Shown here one piece after another: positions 40,425 to 50,500 of a stretch of DNA of 64,000 nt (within the stretch, counting starts at the first letter, position 1; every line of letters begins with the position of its first letter). Position numbers and translations under genes: made by a program. The notes below the pieces were generated by a model. That model worked only from the letters and a program-made list of their open reading frames with translations. It made no database searches and was not told the DNA's origin. The stretch lies in assembly GCA_025345505.1 (NCBI GenBank), contig JANVCC010000022.1, positions 27,074,375-27,138,374 on the forward strand, read 5' to 3'. This DNA comes from Todiramphus chloris collaris (Eukaryota; Chordata; Aves; Coraciiformes; Alcedinidae).

Positions 40425-40620
40425 GGCCTCCGTGTGCGTGTCTGCTCCGCTGCTGTGTGTGCGGGGAGAGACTCGGGCTGTGCACACACACGACGCTGGT
40501 GCAGCAGACGTCACTGGCACGTCAGAGGCAGTGACACCCCCTCCACACACACGCTGCTCGCTGGGTGAATCATGCCTGTGCAGCACGCAAAACCAGGCCA
40601 GCCATAGAGAAACCCCGGGC
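40425..40620. promoter_or_regulatory. CpG-rich patch with two ACGTCA sites before exon 4
   Basis: About 14 CpG dinucleotides lie in about 200 bp, against a CpG-poor background. Two ACGTCA words (CREB/ATF half-sites on the + strand) lie 11 bp apart at 40508-40513 and 40519-40524. It could be an intronic enhancer or weak internal promoter, or simply GC-rich sequence. No TATA box or initiator-like context was found. Confidence 0.35.
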
Positions 40621-40748
40621 GTTTATTGGTAAACAGATACTGTTTTACTGGAAGAGCATAACTCACTCTGCTGCATTTACGATCTGTTTATTGATTGCTG
40701 AGATAAAGCTGTAATCCTTTTAATTCAGGGGGAAAAGGATCCAGCAGA

Positions 40749-40769
40749 GCAGGAGCACCGGTGCTCTGC
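40749..40769. repeat. near-perfect 21-bp palindrome
   Basis: The core GAGCACCGGTGCTC (40753-40766) is a perfect 14-bp palindrome centred on ACCGGT. The arms extend to 40749-40769 with a single mismatched pair. It lies about 160 bp before exon 4, within an AT-rich, conserved-looking stretch (about 40620-40830) that also holds GTAATTAAAA and TTTATTGATTG. Confidence 0.8.
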
Positions 40770-40929
40770 CAGTCGGTAATTAAAATACATGATTTATCGT
40801 TGAATAAACGCTGGCTGAGGAGGAGCTGAGCTATCCAGCTATCTGGGGGTAGGATGCTGGGGTAGGGTTATGGGTCTTTCTAAAGTTTTCTATCTGTGTT
40901 ATGTTTATTTCTTTCCCCCTTCCCTCCAG

Positions 40930-41291
40930 GTCTAATAATACACGAAGGGCCCTCGGTTTACCGGATTTTTAAACGGTGGCAGGCGGTCAATCAGCAGTGG
41001 AAAGTGCTGAACTATGACAAAACAAAGGACATGGAGGAACAAAAAACAGGGACCAGGACAAATCAGCGCCCCTCCTCCCAAACCACCCACTCGTCCTCCA
41101 CTGGTGGTCCAGCCACTAACTCCGCTCCGGCCGACAGCGGGGCACGGGCTGCCGGCCATGCCACAGGCACCCTCTCTGACCACCACTGTGCTTACACCAT
41201 CCTGCATATACTCAGCCACCTGAGGCCTCACGAACAGAGGAGTCAGTCTAGTAGTAACAGAGAGCTCGTCATGAGGGTCACGACGGTTTGA
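40930..41291 (+). CDS. MARCHF4: MARCHF4 terminal coding exon 4: second membrane segment and cytoplasmic tail
   Basis: The coding part is 362 bp: two bases finishing the split glycine, 119 further residues and TGA at 41289-41291. It starts LIIHEGPSVYRIFKRWQAVN, closing the second membrane segment and leading into the basic cytosolic tail (QQWKVLNYDKTKD). A polar Ser/Thr/Pro-rich linker (about residues 36-80 of this exon) is followed by a conserved end: HHCAYTILHILSHLRPHEQR and then ELVMRVTTV. The final TTV fits a class I PDZ ligand (S/T-x-hydrophobic). The acceptor is TTCCCTCCAG at 40920-40929. The HHCAYTILHILSHLRPHEQR block and the LNYDKTKD motif match human MARCHF4; the linker differs more, as expected for a disordered stretch. 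The frame is intact. Confidence 0.95.
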
Positions 41292-41366
41292 GCCGAGGAA
41301 TTCAGGAGGCCTTAACGCGAAGCGGAGGAGACAAAGAACTCATAAAGCAGAGGAGCATGGTGTGCC

Positions 41367-41443
41367 TTTTTCTTTCTCTTTCCTCTTCTTTTTTTTCCTT
41401 TCTTTTTTTTTTTCTTTCTTTTCTTCTCTCCTTTTCTTTTTCC
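41367..41443 (+). repeat. T/C-rich tract in the 3' UTR
   Basis: About 77 bases are nearly all T and C, starting just after the stop region. In RNA this is a U-rich element, complementary in character to the A/G-rich tract at 41552-41638. Confidence 0.9.
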
Positions 41444-41546
41444 GTAACTGCACAAGATACAAGAGGCTGCACCTGGCCAGCTGAGGAAAAAAGCAGGTGG
41501 AGGGAGAGCTGCACACTCATGCTAAAGAGGTTAATGTTTTCCAGCC

Positions 41547-41551
<5 letters not shown>

Positions 41552-41579
<28 letters not shown>

Positions 41580-41638
41580 AGAAAGAGAAAAAAAAAGGAA
41601 CACAAATACAAAAGAAGAAAAAAAAACCAAGAACAAAA
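41552..41638 (+). repeat. A26 run and A/G-rich tract in the 3' UTR
   Basis: An uninterrupted run of 26 adenines (41552-41577) is followed by AAGAAAGAG, A-rich DNA and a second A9 run. An internal A run like this can mis-prime oligo-dT in cDNA libraries and mimic a transcript end. Confidence 0.9.
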
Positions 41639-42664
41639 CAAACAAGTGCAATACAGACTACAAACTGAGTAGGCAGAGTTCTGGGGAAGCAGAGGAACAG
41701 ACGGTTTAGCATGTCTTACAAATCCTATTACTTGGAATAGGTAACGCTCTGTACACACCCCTGTACACACACGCACGCACACATAAACACACACACGTAG
41801 TGTGAGATTTATAAAAACAAGGAATGGAACGAAATATTTGGAGCATTTTTATTTTCCAGACTGTGATTAACCAGGGCTATGAGTTATTTTGTTTCATGAG
41901 TCGCTCTGGAGCCTTGTTCGATTTACCATAGGATACCTGAAGTGAAATGGCTGGGGATTTTTCAGTATTGATTTACAGAAAGAGAGATTGAATCATCCCA
42001 CCAGGAAAATCTAACAAAACCCAGGCATGCCCAAATTTCACCAAAAATCCTGGGTTTTTTCATAATGTTCCTGACAAGCGGGTTGTGAGGGGGGAGTTGG
42101 GAGGGGGGGGGGAGGGCTCTCCATGACCTTTATTTGACATATAGGCATTTTTGGCAGATTTTGTACAAATGCCCTACAGGTGTTTCAAGCACAAGTACTG
42201 GTGTGATTTATGCCTTCATAACCCCAAATCCAGCATCCAAATCTTGCCACTCACACACGTCATTTTCCATGCAGACATTCCAGGTTAATTTCCTTCCATT
42301 TTACCCTGATCACAAGAAGTTGACCCATCTCAGTGGGTTTTTGCTTCCTTGCTGATTCAGACACTCATGCATTAGAGATGTACCTCTTTTTTTTTTTTTT
42401 AGGTGTCTGTATCCCTGCTGCTCAATTTGCAACGTTCACTCAGTCTTGTAGGCTGAGCCTTTCACATCCAGTCTGTTAGTTTATTGCAGAGTCTATTCCA
42501 TTCAACCATTCAAGAGAGAGTTAGTCTGAAGAGGGAGCACAGTTGCTGATCGAATATGTAACACTTACAATAAGTCTCCTTCTCTGGGATATATCCTCAA
42601 AGGTACCGGTTGCTCTTCAGGAACATTCTCTTTCAATGCACAATGGCTGAATCATTTGTGGATA

Positions 42665-43428
42665 TTAAAGGGACACTGTCAAGTACTTTTTAAATAGTTT
42701 TTAGGGTTTGGGCTTTTTTTACTCTCCATTGTTTGTAATATTCTCTTACAAGCTTGAAAATAAAATTTCTTTCCCTACCAATTTTGTCCTTTTCCATTTG
42801 GGCACGTATTGTTCTCTCCACTTACTCCATTCCTTTCACCATCTTCACCCTTCTGCTCCTCACTTTTCTTCTGCGACAGGAGGAAAGCCATGTTACTGAT
42901 TTCCTGCAGACTGTCCTTGCTCTATGGAGGGTATGTCCCAGCTCTGCGGGTTTGAGCTGTTTTGCCCGTGCAACTGCCACAAAGGAAGTGTAAGAGCAGG
43001 AACCCTAAAAATATGGATTTTAGCTAACTGAGGAGCAATGGCTCAGCAATCCCATAATGATGAACCCACACTGATCAAGCCTGAACCCAGCTCCACTCCC
43101 CCCCAAATTAAGATAAGGACTTCAGCCAAACTGCATCTATTTAGTAGCAGTGCTGAGCAACGTTGTGCAATGGCTGTGTCCAACTTCCCTCTGTCATCGT
43201 ACCAGCACCTCTTGCAGCTGCTAGTGGAGCCAGGGCAAGTGTGACCCACCAGCTCCTTTGGCAGCTTGGCCACCGTGGGTCAGGTGTTTCTGGACCAGAG
43301 AAGGAAGGTGTCAAACTTCATCCTCCAGGTTTGAACACAGCAGCCATTCTGCAATGTCGAAGATGGAGGTTAGCATCTTAAGGCAGGTCATGTTTTCCAC
43401 CTCTATTACTTGACAGTGTCCCTTTGAA
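42665..43428. mobile_element. non-autonomous DNA-transposon-like element with terminal inverted repeats
   Basis: AAAGGGACACTGTCAAGTA at 42667-42685 recurs in exact reverse complement at 43407-43425 (19 of 19). The match continues outward with GATATT (42661-42666) against AATATC (43427-43432), with one extra base (G43426). TA dinucleotides directly flank the unit (42663-42664 and 43429-43430), which fits Tc1/mariner-type target duplication. A TTAA/TTGA pair next to the ends would alternatively fit piggyBac. The 764-bp interior has no transposase frame, as in a deletion derivative or MITE. It lies in the probable MARCHF4 3' UTR. The family is not identified. Confidence 0.65.
42759..42764 (+). 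promoter_or_regulatory. MARCHF4: possible proximal polyadenylation signal (AATAAA)
   Basis: Canonical AATAAA followed within about 30 bases by T/G-rich sequence. It lies inside the inverted-repeat element, so if used it would be a transposon-supplied transcript end. Confidence 0.25.
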
Positions 43429-43986
43429 TATCAGAATGCAACAGAACAGGTACTTCTTTGGCAGAGAATGCGGGAGGTGAAACACTGGCCAAGAAAGCTT
43501 ATTTACTGAGGACCCATGTGAAACAGCATGGTTTCTGAGGCCACTGTACCTTTATCTGACCAATCTTACTATCTACCAAAGAGTGCTTTTGGCAGAGGGG
43601 AGGGAAGCTGTTGGTGGGAGGAGGGAGAGGGAAGGGGCAATTCTGATCATGTCTAAAAGCAGCTACCCCAGAATGAAGGTGTTGCAATGAAGGCTCTCTG
43701 GAAGAACCGCTTCTGATTCACAGTAGAGGGGAACTTGGCCAAAACAAGCAAATCCAGCAGCCTCTCACCCCCATGCCTGTCCTGGAAGCTGTCCTCATTC
43801 CAAGAGATGAGTAATTATGGTGGTTTGGGGAAGGGGGAAGCATAAACAGATGAAGGGACAGCTGTCAGACATGATGTTCTTTCCCTCCCTGCTCTCTGCT
43901 CATTTAATATGGAGAAGTTGAATTCCTTTAATCTGGCTAACAGCTAAAAGTTTCTGAGGTCAGAAGCACAACTTGCCGTGAAAAGA

Positions 43987-44172
43987 GTGGTGTGATCTAG
44001 TACCCTGAGCACACAGGACTCTGCATACTCTCACTCCAGCTCTGCCATCGACTCTGTAGCCTTGGGCTGTTTGGCTCAGTCCCCCCTCCATGCACAGGGG
44101 GAATAACAATACGTACCTACCTCACAGGGGTGTTGTGAGAATCCACGTTGGTAAAGCCTGTTGAAGTGCCAA
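43987..44172 (+). mobile_element. MIR-type SINE fossil
   Basis: The order of motifs is that of a MIR/core-SINE. A tRNA-like head (GGTGTGATCTAGTACCCTGAG, then CACAGGACTCTG) is followed by the core words CCAGCTCTGCCA and CCTTGGGC. Next comes an eroded 'cctcagtttcccc' section, then GGGGGAATAACAATACGTAC, CTACCTCACAGG, GTTGTGAGAATCC and a tail GGTAAAGCCTGTTGAAGTGCC, matching the L2-like 3' end. Such copies are very old in amniotes. This one is on the + strand in the probable MARCHF4 3' UTR and about 300 bp before the distal AATAAA. Confidence 0.8.
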
Positions 44173-44468
44173 GTCTACCACCGGTAGTCACAAAGCCGTG
44201 GTGAGGGTGAGCAGCGCTGCCCTTTGGCTGGTTACAGTCCGAATCACTCGGTGGGAGTCCCATCAGCCCTCTCCTGCTTGGAGATGCTCCTTGACCTGAA
44301 GCAGAGGGTGTGGTCTGAGTGCCCTCTCCTCCATTGCATGACATTTTAAGCGGCTGTGAGGTGCAGGGTAGTGACAGACATGAAGTCCTACTTGACCAGG
44401 GATTTGCTACAATGTTTTCTATATCTGTGGGGTTTGTTGGTTCGGTTTTTCCATATATTGTGCTTAGA

Positions 44469-44474
44469 AATAAA
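44469..44474 (+). promoter_or_regulatory. MARCHF4: possible distal MARCHF4 polyadenylation signal (AATAAA)
   Basis: Canonical hexamer with a GT-rich stretch about 25-40 bases later. It is the best-placed signal in the 3.2 kb after the stop, but use is not shown by sequence alone. Confidence 0.4.
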
Positions 44475-44490
44475 CTTTCCACTTAGGGCT

Positions 44491-47126
44491 GGCGATTCGG
44501 GGTCTCTTCTGTTGCATGGCAATGTATACAAGTCTTATTGTCTGTCTTACTGTGCAAATGATCCCGCAGCCCCGTTTCAGAGATGGGTATGGTCTGAGCC
44601 TTTTCATAGTGGCCTAAGACTCAAAAGCCTGTCTAGACTGTTTAATATTTAAACAACACTATGAACTTGTCAATTGTATGTGTTCTGTGCAATACGAAGC
44701 ATGTCATTAGCTGGATTGATGGGCAGAGGGGTTAAAGGAAGGTCAAAACTTGTTCAAAGAGCTTCATACGTGTGTCAGCATGGAGCTGAAGGGCTGCCAC
44801 CAGCAAAGTAAACTCGAGGAAGCCATTGGAAACTGTTTTCAGAACAGTTTAATCTAGAACAAGGTAATTCAGAGTTTATGAACTTCTAGGTTGCCAGCCT
44901 GAGAGAACAACTGCAAATTTAGTGTGGAGTTCGGGGGTTTGGATTCTTCTTCTTTCATCCCCAAAGTATTGATGGCACAAATACTGATGAAAGTCTCTTG
45001 CTTCCATAGCACAGTTCTCTCATCTCCCTTGTGCCATCCCCTTTGTGCTACTATGCAGGACTTTAAAAGGTGCAAATGAAGACAAGTACACTCCCAAGAC
45101 ATGCAAAATATGTTGTGTATTGGGGGATTCTAGAAGACAGAAAAGATGGGGCAGAGCTGTGCTACAGAAAGCATCTCTTCTTGCCCACATCTTTCCTCTA
45201 GTCTCATCTGCTGGGTTCCCGAAGAGACATTCTCTGTATTTTGTTACAAAGCAGTCAGATCACCTTCCACTGACAAACAAAGCTTGCAGAGTTTGGCAGC
45301 TGTTTCTCCCAGTGGAGAAAATTCCAGGTCCTATCACTGTAGAGACCCCTCAGTTCTTGGGCTTTGTGGTCCTCCGACACCATTTGGATGTGGTCAGTGG
45401 GGAGGACTGTGTTCAGCTATCATCAGAAACCATGTGTGTGTGGTCCTGCTCATTCTTGTGATTTCTGCTAGTCCCGATTTTCCGTCAGTTTTGACAGGTC
45501 TTTCTGGTGATGCTCTTCCAGTGATGCTCTTCAGAGGTGTTTTGCTCTGTGTCAGTTGCCAATGCTATTCTTGCCTGCTGAAACATCAGTGCTGGCCTCC
45601 AGTTTCCACAGCTCTTCCATTCTTGCCATCTAGTCTCTTGGTAAATACCCACTGCCAAGTATACACCTCTTCCTCTGTGCCTGCAGTGGCTCAAACACAT
45701 GCACTAACCCCAGGGTCATCAGAGAACACAGGGACCATTAAAAGTCTGTATCAATAGTCAGACTCTATAACCATCAGTCAGTCCTCTTTGATATAGATTC
45801 GCTTTGCCAGTCTTGGTGCCTGCTGTTAATTGGTTGCCACAGAAAACCCATAACGCTAGCACGACCCATATACCCATCTAACTGCTGGTTTCCAATTTCT
45901 AATGTCAGAAGTGATGGACTGTTTTTCAAGTAAATGAGGTTGTGTTCCCTGTTGTGGTTTCCCAAGCAAGGTCCTGAAGAGGTCCATGTCCTATCATTAT
46001 GTGCAACCTAAGGAAAGACCAAGTCAGCAGCACAGATTGGAGTCAAGAGAAGCATTGTTTGTCCTCAGTGTTTTCACTTGGAAAGACAGGAAACTACTAC
46101 TCATGTCTGCCAGGTCCCTGACCCTTCTCAAACCCTTGTATCTGGCAGCAATAAAACATCAGAGCCAGTGTCTGTAGATGGAGACTTTCTGAAGACTTTC
46201 CAGTTCTGAAGACCATTCCCTACCCACATGTGTTGGTCAGTCATTCAAGCATCTTCTCTTTGTTTTCCTCAAGAGAAAAAAAAGATTAACTTGACTAAGC
46301 AAAGTACTGCTGCTCTTCAGTGTAGGAGGAGGCTGCACCATTAGGACTTCCAACCTGTGGTTCATCCATGAGGACTCCTACACCTCTCCTTGTGAGAACA
46401 GATGGCCAGAGATGTATTCCTTCCTCTTACTATTATGTCAGTCAATCACTTGGAGAGAAGTAGTCAGGAGTGCAATTTCCTTAGTGACTATGGGCTGAGT
46501 ACCCTCACCTCCCTTCCGCTATCACCTCACCTGTGACTGCTCCTTCTTGTTCGTGAGCCAACAGATGCCTCATCCCCCCTGCTGTCCCTAGTCTCCAGCC
46601 CTGAAGATCTTCTGAGCAGACGGACACAGGATTCCTCACAGAGTAGTTTTAGAGTCTTCTACAGTCTTCATGTATCCAGACAGGCAAATTCATTTAATTG
46701 ATAGACAATGACATATTTGAATCCTGAGAGGGGAAACAAGTGTAGGAGCTTATTGCATTGACCTTTACCTTTTCTTCCGTGTTGAAGGAGATATAGCAAA
46801 AACATCAATTGGTTTCTGTACAACATCAATGAACTGATGGCTCTAGGAATATTTCCCTCAATAATGGAAGTCAGACATGCTGCAGTTACTGAAGGCAGTC
46901 TTTGATCTCGCATCTATCATGCTGGATACAAGGAGAACAGAATCTGACACTTCTGTGCTGTTTACACAAACATCAAAAACAATCTTAGTTCATTATTCAA
47001 ATTGCCTCCAGGTCAGTGGGTGAATTTGTTCCTTTGATGAAAAAATGATGTTTTCTCTTCCAGAAGTGGAACTGGGAGATAAAATATAGGTACATGTATA
47101 AATATATATTTATAAATGTTATCCTG
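44491..47126. other. intergenic DNA, nothing recognised
   Basis: No exon, RNA gene or repeat was recognised. The longest open frame of the window (203 codons, + strand, 45146-45757) lies here but has no domain, a serine/cysteine/leucine-rich composition and no splice or homology support. A short tandem duplication of GTGATGCTCTTC occurs near 45508-45531. Confidence 0.6.
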
Positions 47127-47577
47127 AAAAGAGAGAGGAAGAGAAGAGAGAGAAGAGAGAGAAGAGAGAGAAGAGAAGAGAAGAGAAGAGAAGAGAAGAG
47201 AAGAGAAGAGAAGAGAAAAAAAGAAAAGAGAAAAAGGAAAAGGAAAAGGAAAAGGAAAAGGAAAAGGAAAAGGAAAAGGAGAGAAAAGAAAAGAGAAAAG
47301 AAAAGAGAAAAGAAAAGAGAAAAGAAAAGAGAAAAGAAAAGAGAAAAGAAAAGAGAAAAGAAAAGAGAAAAGAAAAGAGAAAAGAGAAAAAAGGAGAAAA
47401 GAGAAAAGAAGAGAAAAGAAGAGAAAAGAGAAAAGAAGAGAAAAGAAGAGAAAAGAGAAAAGAAGAGAAAAGAAGAGAAGAGAAAAGAAGAGAAAAGAAG
47501 AGAAAAGAGAAAAGGAAAGAAGAGAAAAGAAGAGGGAAGGTAAGGGAAAGGGAAGAGGAAAGAGGAAAGAGGAAAGG
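47127..47577 (+). repeat. GA-rich polypurine array with changing repeat units
   Basis: About 450 bp of almost pure A/G. The unit changes along the array: a 5-bp GAAGA unit (about 47165-47215), then a 6-bp GGAAAA unit (about 47233-47279), then a 12-bp GAGAAAAGAAAA unit (about 47281-47385), then longer mixed units to the end. The Lys/Arg/Glu frame it encodes (149 codons) is an artefact. Such tracts can form triplex DNA. Confidence 0.97.
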
Positions 47578-50500
47578 AATACTTAACTGTATTGAATAAG
47601 TCTTATCAGGAGCTAGAGTTGATGTGTGGAAAGTACAACACAGGATTTGACTTCAGGCAAAGTGAAGACACAACAGGGAAACACTTCTATGTGACCTCTG
47701 GCCTGTCTCTGTTTCATGCTTATTATTATATAGCATTTAATTAATGCAGAAGTATGGGGAAAACAGATGCTCAGCTCCAGCAGTGGGACACAGACTGAAG
47801 ACCCCTCAAACTTATCTGAGCCATATTCAAACAAGCACAATGATGCAAAAGCACAAACACCCACCATCACAACTGTTTGAGAAGAGATAGATTTCTGAAC
47901 AGTGACAAGGACTTGGAGAGAAATTATTTTCCAAGCCACATTGACAGTATTTTTCCCAGTTTGTTTACTTCCTATTTTTAAACTTTTGTTGTTGTTGTTT
48001 TTGTTTTGTTTGTTTATTTTGTTTTCCTTTCAAGCATCTTAGGGAAAGAAAGAAAATGCAAAAAGGATTCTGATATCCAGGACTTAAAGAATATAGAAGT
48101 AGTAAGGGAAGATGGTCCTTCATATGTTATCTTAAGTATCAAGATGTGCTTTACCAAACAGAATTAAACATCACCATTCAGTTCCCTGCTTGTTCAAAGA
48201 AAGTCTGGGTAATTGAGTTTGGTTATAACCAAGAAGCCTTCCTGGAGCATAGACTTCTACGGGGGACCACAGTTTCCCTGTTGATGGCCAGCATCAAGCA
48301 GAGATATTTTGCCTCCAGTTACACCCCTCTATGGCAGGGCGACAACCGATTGTTAGTAGGTTATTAGCAAACCACTCTTGGGCAGTGGGAGCATCTATCA
48401 CCTTATATATATTTTTTTATATCAATAATCACAAGAACTGCACATGCCCAGTGTGCCCCCAGAGGTGACTTACTCTTTCACAGTTCAAGTTGGTGACAGA
48501 GCTACTCTGGTCTTTGCTCTTCATTACAAGACAGCTTTCCTTTAAAATCCATCCTGCCACACTTCCCTGGGAGTTTTTCCTCTGCACATTACAGAAGTTC
48601 ATTTTAGTACTTTTCCCTAGAAGGATACACAGACTTCTACCATACCCACCTGATCTTCTTTCCCAGCTAGAGAGACAAAAAATTATGTTCTCTGATCTCA
48701 GCACCTATGTTCTTATGAGATTATATTCCCCCTCCCCTTTCATTCAGTACTCCATAACCCTCACTTTCCTTTGGGAAGGGGTGATTCATCGTTACTAAGT
48801 GGTAAAGCATCTCTCTGAGATGGGACTGTGGACAGCCCTTCTACTCCTTGCTAACAGGCACGTAAACCTTCCTCCCATCCCTCTAGACTGGTGTGGCCAG
48901 CAGAACCTTTTTCATGGAGTTTAGCTTCTTGATCCAGAAGAGCAAACGCTTTCAAGCATCTCCTTCACTGCTTTTGAGCTGTGGGATAATGGCATGGGGA
49001 ATCTCTTGTTTCTTAGCCTCAGGGTATCTAGAGTGGTTGATGTACCTGAGCCAAAAACACAGTGAGGACAAAGCACTCGTGTTTTAGATGGTGGTAAAAC
49101 TGGTGAAGTCTGCCCTGATGACAGAGGAGCAAGAATCTTTTTCAGATTTATATGGCAGCAAAGCAAAATGACCTTGTCCCTCATGGTTTTAGCTCATATA
49201 CATCAGCTCTCTGTTATAAACAAACCCTCTGTAGGCAATGCAGGCCAAGCTGGGGGAGGAAATCTTCCTCATTCCAGAAGCACAACCAGCCCATAGCTAT
49301 GCATCAACCCCTTCAGGACTTTTGTCCCAGAGAGGCTGAGAGTAAGAAGGGAGGTAGCTTGTGGGGATGGCAAGAACACTTCCCTGGATCTTCATACCCA
49401 GTGGACAGAGTCTCCAGTAGGTTAATTCTGCATCTCCTCCATGAGTGCCCTTTGAAATCACTCCAAAGGACCGTGGTCTGATCCCTCACACTACAGAGTC
49501 TGCCCAGGAGAGAAAGCAGTGTCTCTGCATGGATCTCCAAGGCCTGTTGGTAGGCTCCTGAGTTGGGCCTGGAAGAAATCACGATGTTCAGTGAGGGAGG
49601 AGATGAGTCAATGGTGTGTCCATGCAGAAATAACTCTCTTTGAGACTTCTACAGCAATGTCTGTGGGGTTGGCAGGGGGGGTTAGTTTTGTTCAGGGCAA
49701 GAGGCACGGAGAAGGGAAGACTGCAATGTGAGATACAATCAGCCACAAGGGAGGGGTTGACTGAGAGGAATGACCATGTCGACTGTGTTACTGTCCTGTC
49801 ATTCTCCTGAACCCAGAATGGAAACTTCCAAGTGCTCTTCATGAGCTTACGTTTATTAGAAAACTATTCCTGGGTGTTCAAGGTTGTTTTCTAATGAAAA
49901 TATACATAATAAAAAAACCCCACAAATTAATGACTCTTGTTAATCTTTTTCTCTCCTCTGTTAACGTTTGACACACACTGTAAAACTTGCCTACTTTCTT
50001 GTTTGTTTACTGACATCCCTAGTCAATAAAAAACTTTCTTTTTGGTCACAACTCACACAGGGCCTTATACAGTAAACTTTCCTCTTCTGCCTACATGTCA
50101 GCAGTCAAGACTTCATGTGAGTGACTAGAACAAGACACCATGGCTTAGCATAGGTAGCACAGTGTGTCAGCACTTTGACTTATTGTTTATGGCATTAAAC
50201 AGCAAAAAATCATTTACCAAACATCATGAGATGGTTCCTGTGTAGTACCTTCCCTGTGCACATGAAAGAAGCTTGAGGCCACCGTGGTAAGTACAGGCAA
50301 GCACTGAGAAATGCTGCTATTTTCAGAGTACCCGCTCTGGTGTACTGAGTTCTTCCTAGGGACAATACTGAACTGCTCTTGACAATGAACATCTCTCATC
50401 TAAGCAGTACTGGAGTCAGCCCTCACTCCAGGGTTTATCTTCTACAAATTGTTCTGTGAACTGCAAGACCCAGGGAATGCTCAGAGCAAGCATGCACAGA

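Larger units (their letters stand above)
19802..40929 (+). other. MARCHF4: MARCHF4 intron 3
   Basis: This 21,128-bp phase-1 intron runs from GTGGGT to CCCTCCAG. It carries a TTTC/TTCC microsatellite with an assembly gap, a small GCGT repeat, a decayed CR1 fragment, a solo LTR, an AT-rich candidate enhancer near 38270-38780 and a CpG-rich patch close to exon 4. Between 21600 and 33200 I could name nothing else. That stretch holds open frames such as 156 codons on the - strand at 25523-25993 and 165 codons on the - strand at 31919-32416, but they have no recognisable domains and no supporting splice pattern. Confidence 0.85.
41292..44490 (+). other. MARCHF4: probable MARCHF4 3' UTR and polyadenylation region
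   Basis: No coding sequence follows the stop. A U/C-rich tract (41367-41443), an A26 run (41552-41577) with A-rich DNA to about 41638, a CA-rich stretch (about 41758-41796) and a G-rich patch (about 42088-42117) follow in turn. Possible polyadenylation signals are ATTAAA at 42664-42669 and AATAAA at 42759-42764, both inside the inverted-repeat element, and AATAAA at 44469-44474, which has GT-rich sequence (GGGGTCTCTTCTGTTG) after it. I favour the last as the distal end. That would give a UTR of about 3.2 kb, which transcript data would have to confirm. Confidence 0.4.

Noticed and set aside
45146-45757. 203-codon + strand ORF, the longest in the window
   Set aside because: No domain, no signal peptide, low-complexity Ser/Leu/Cys composition and no splice context; one frame of this length is plausible by chance in 64 kb read in six frames.
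47094-47543. 149-codon + strand ORF rich in Lys, Arg and Glu
   Set aside because: It is only the translation of the GA-rich repeat array; no independent coding evidence.
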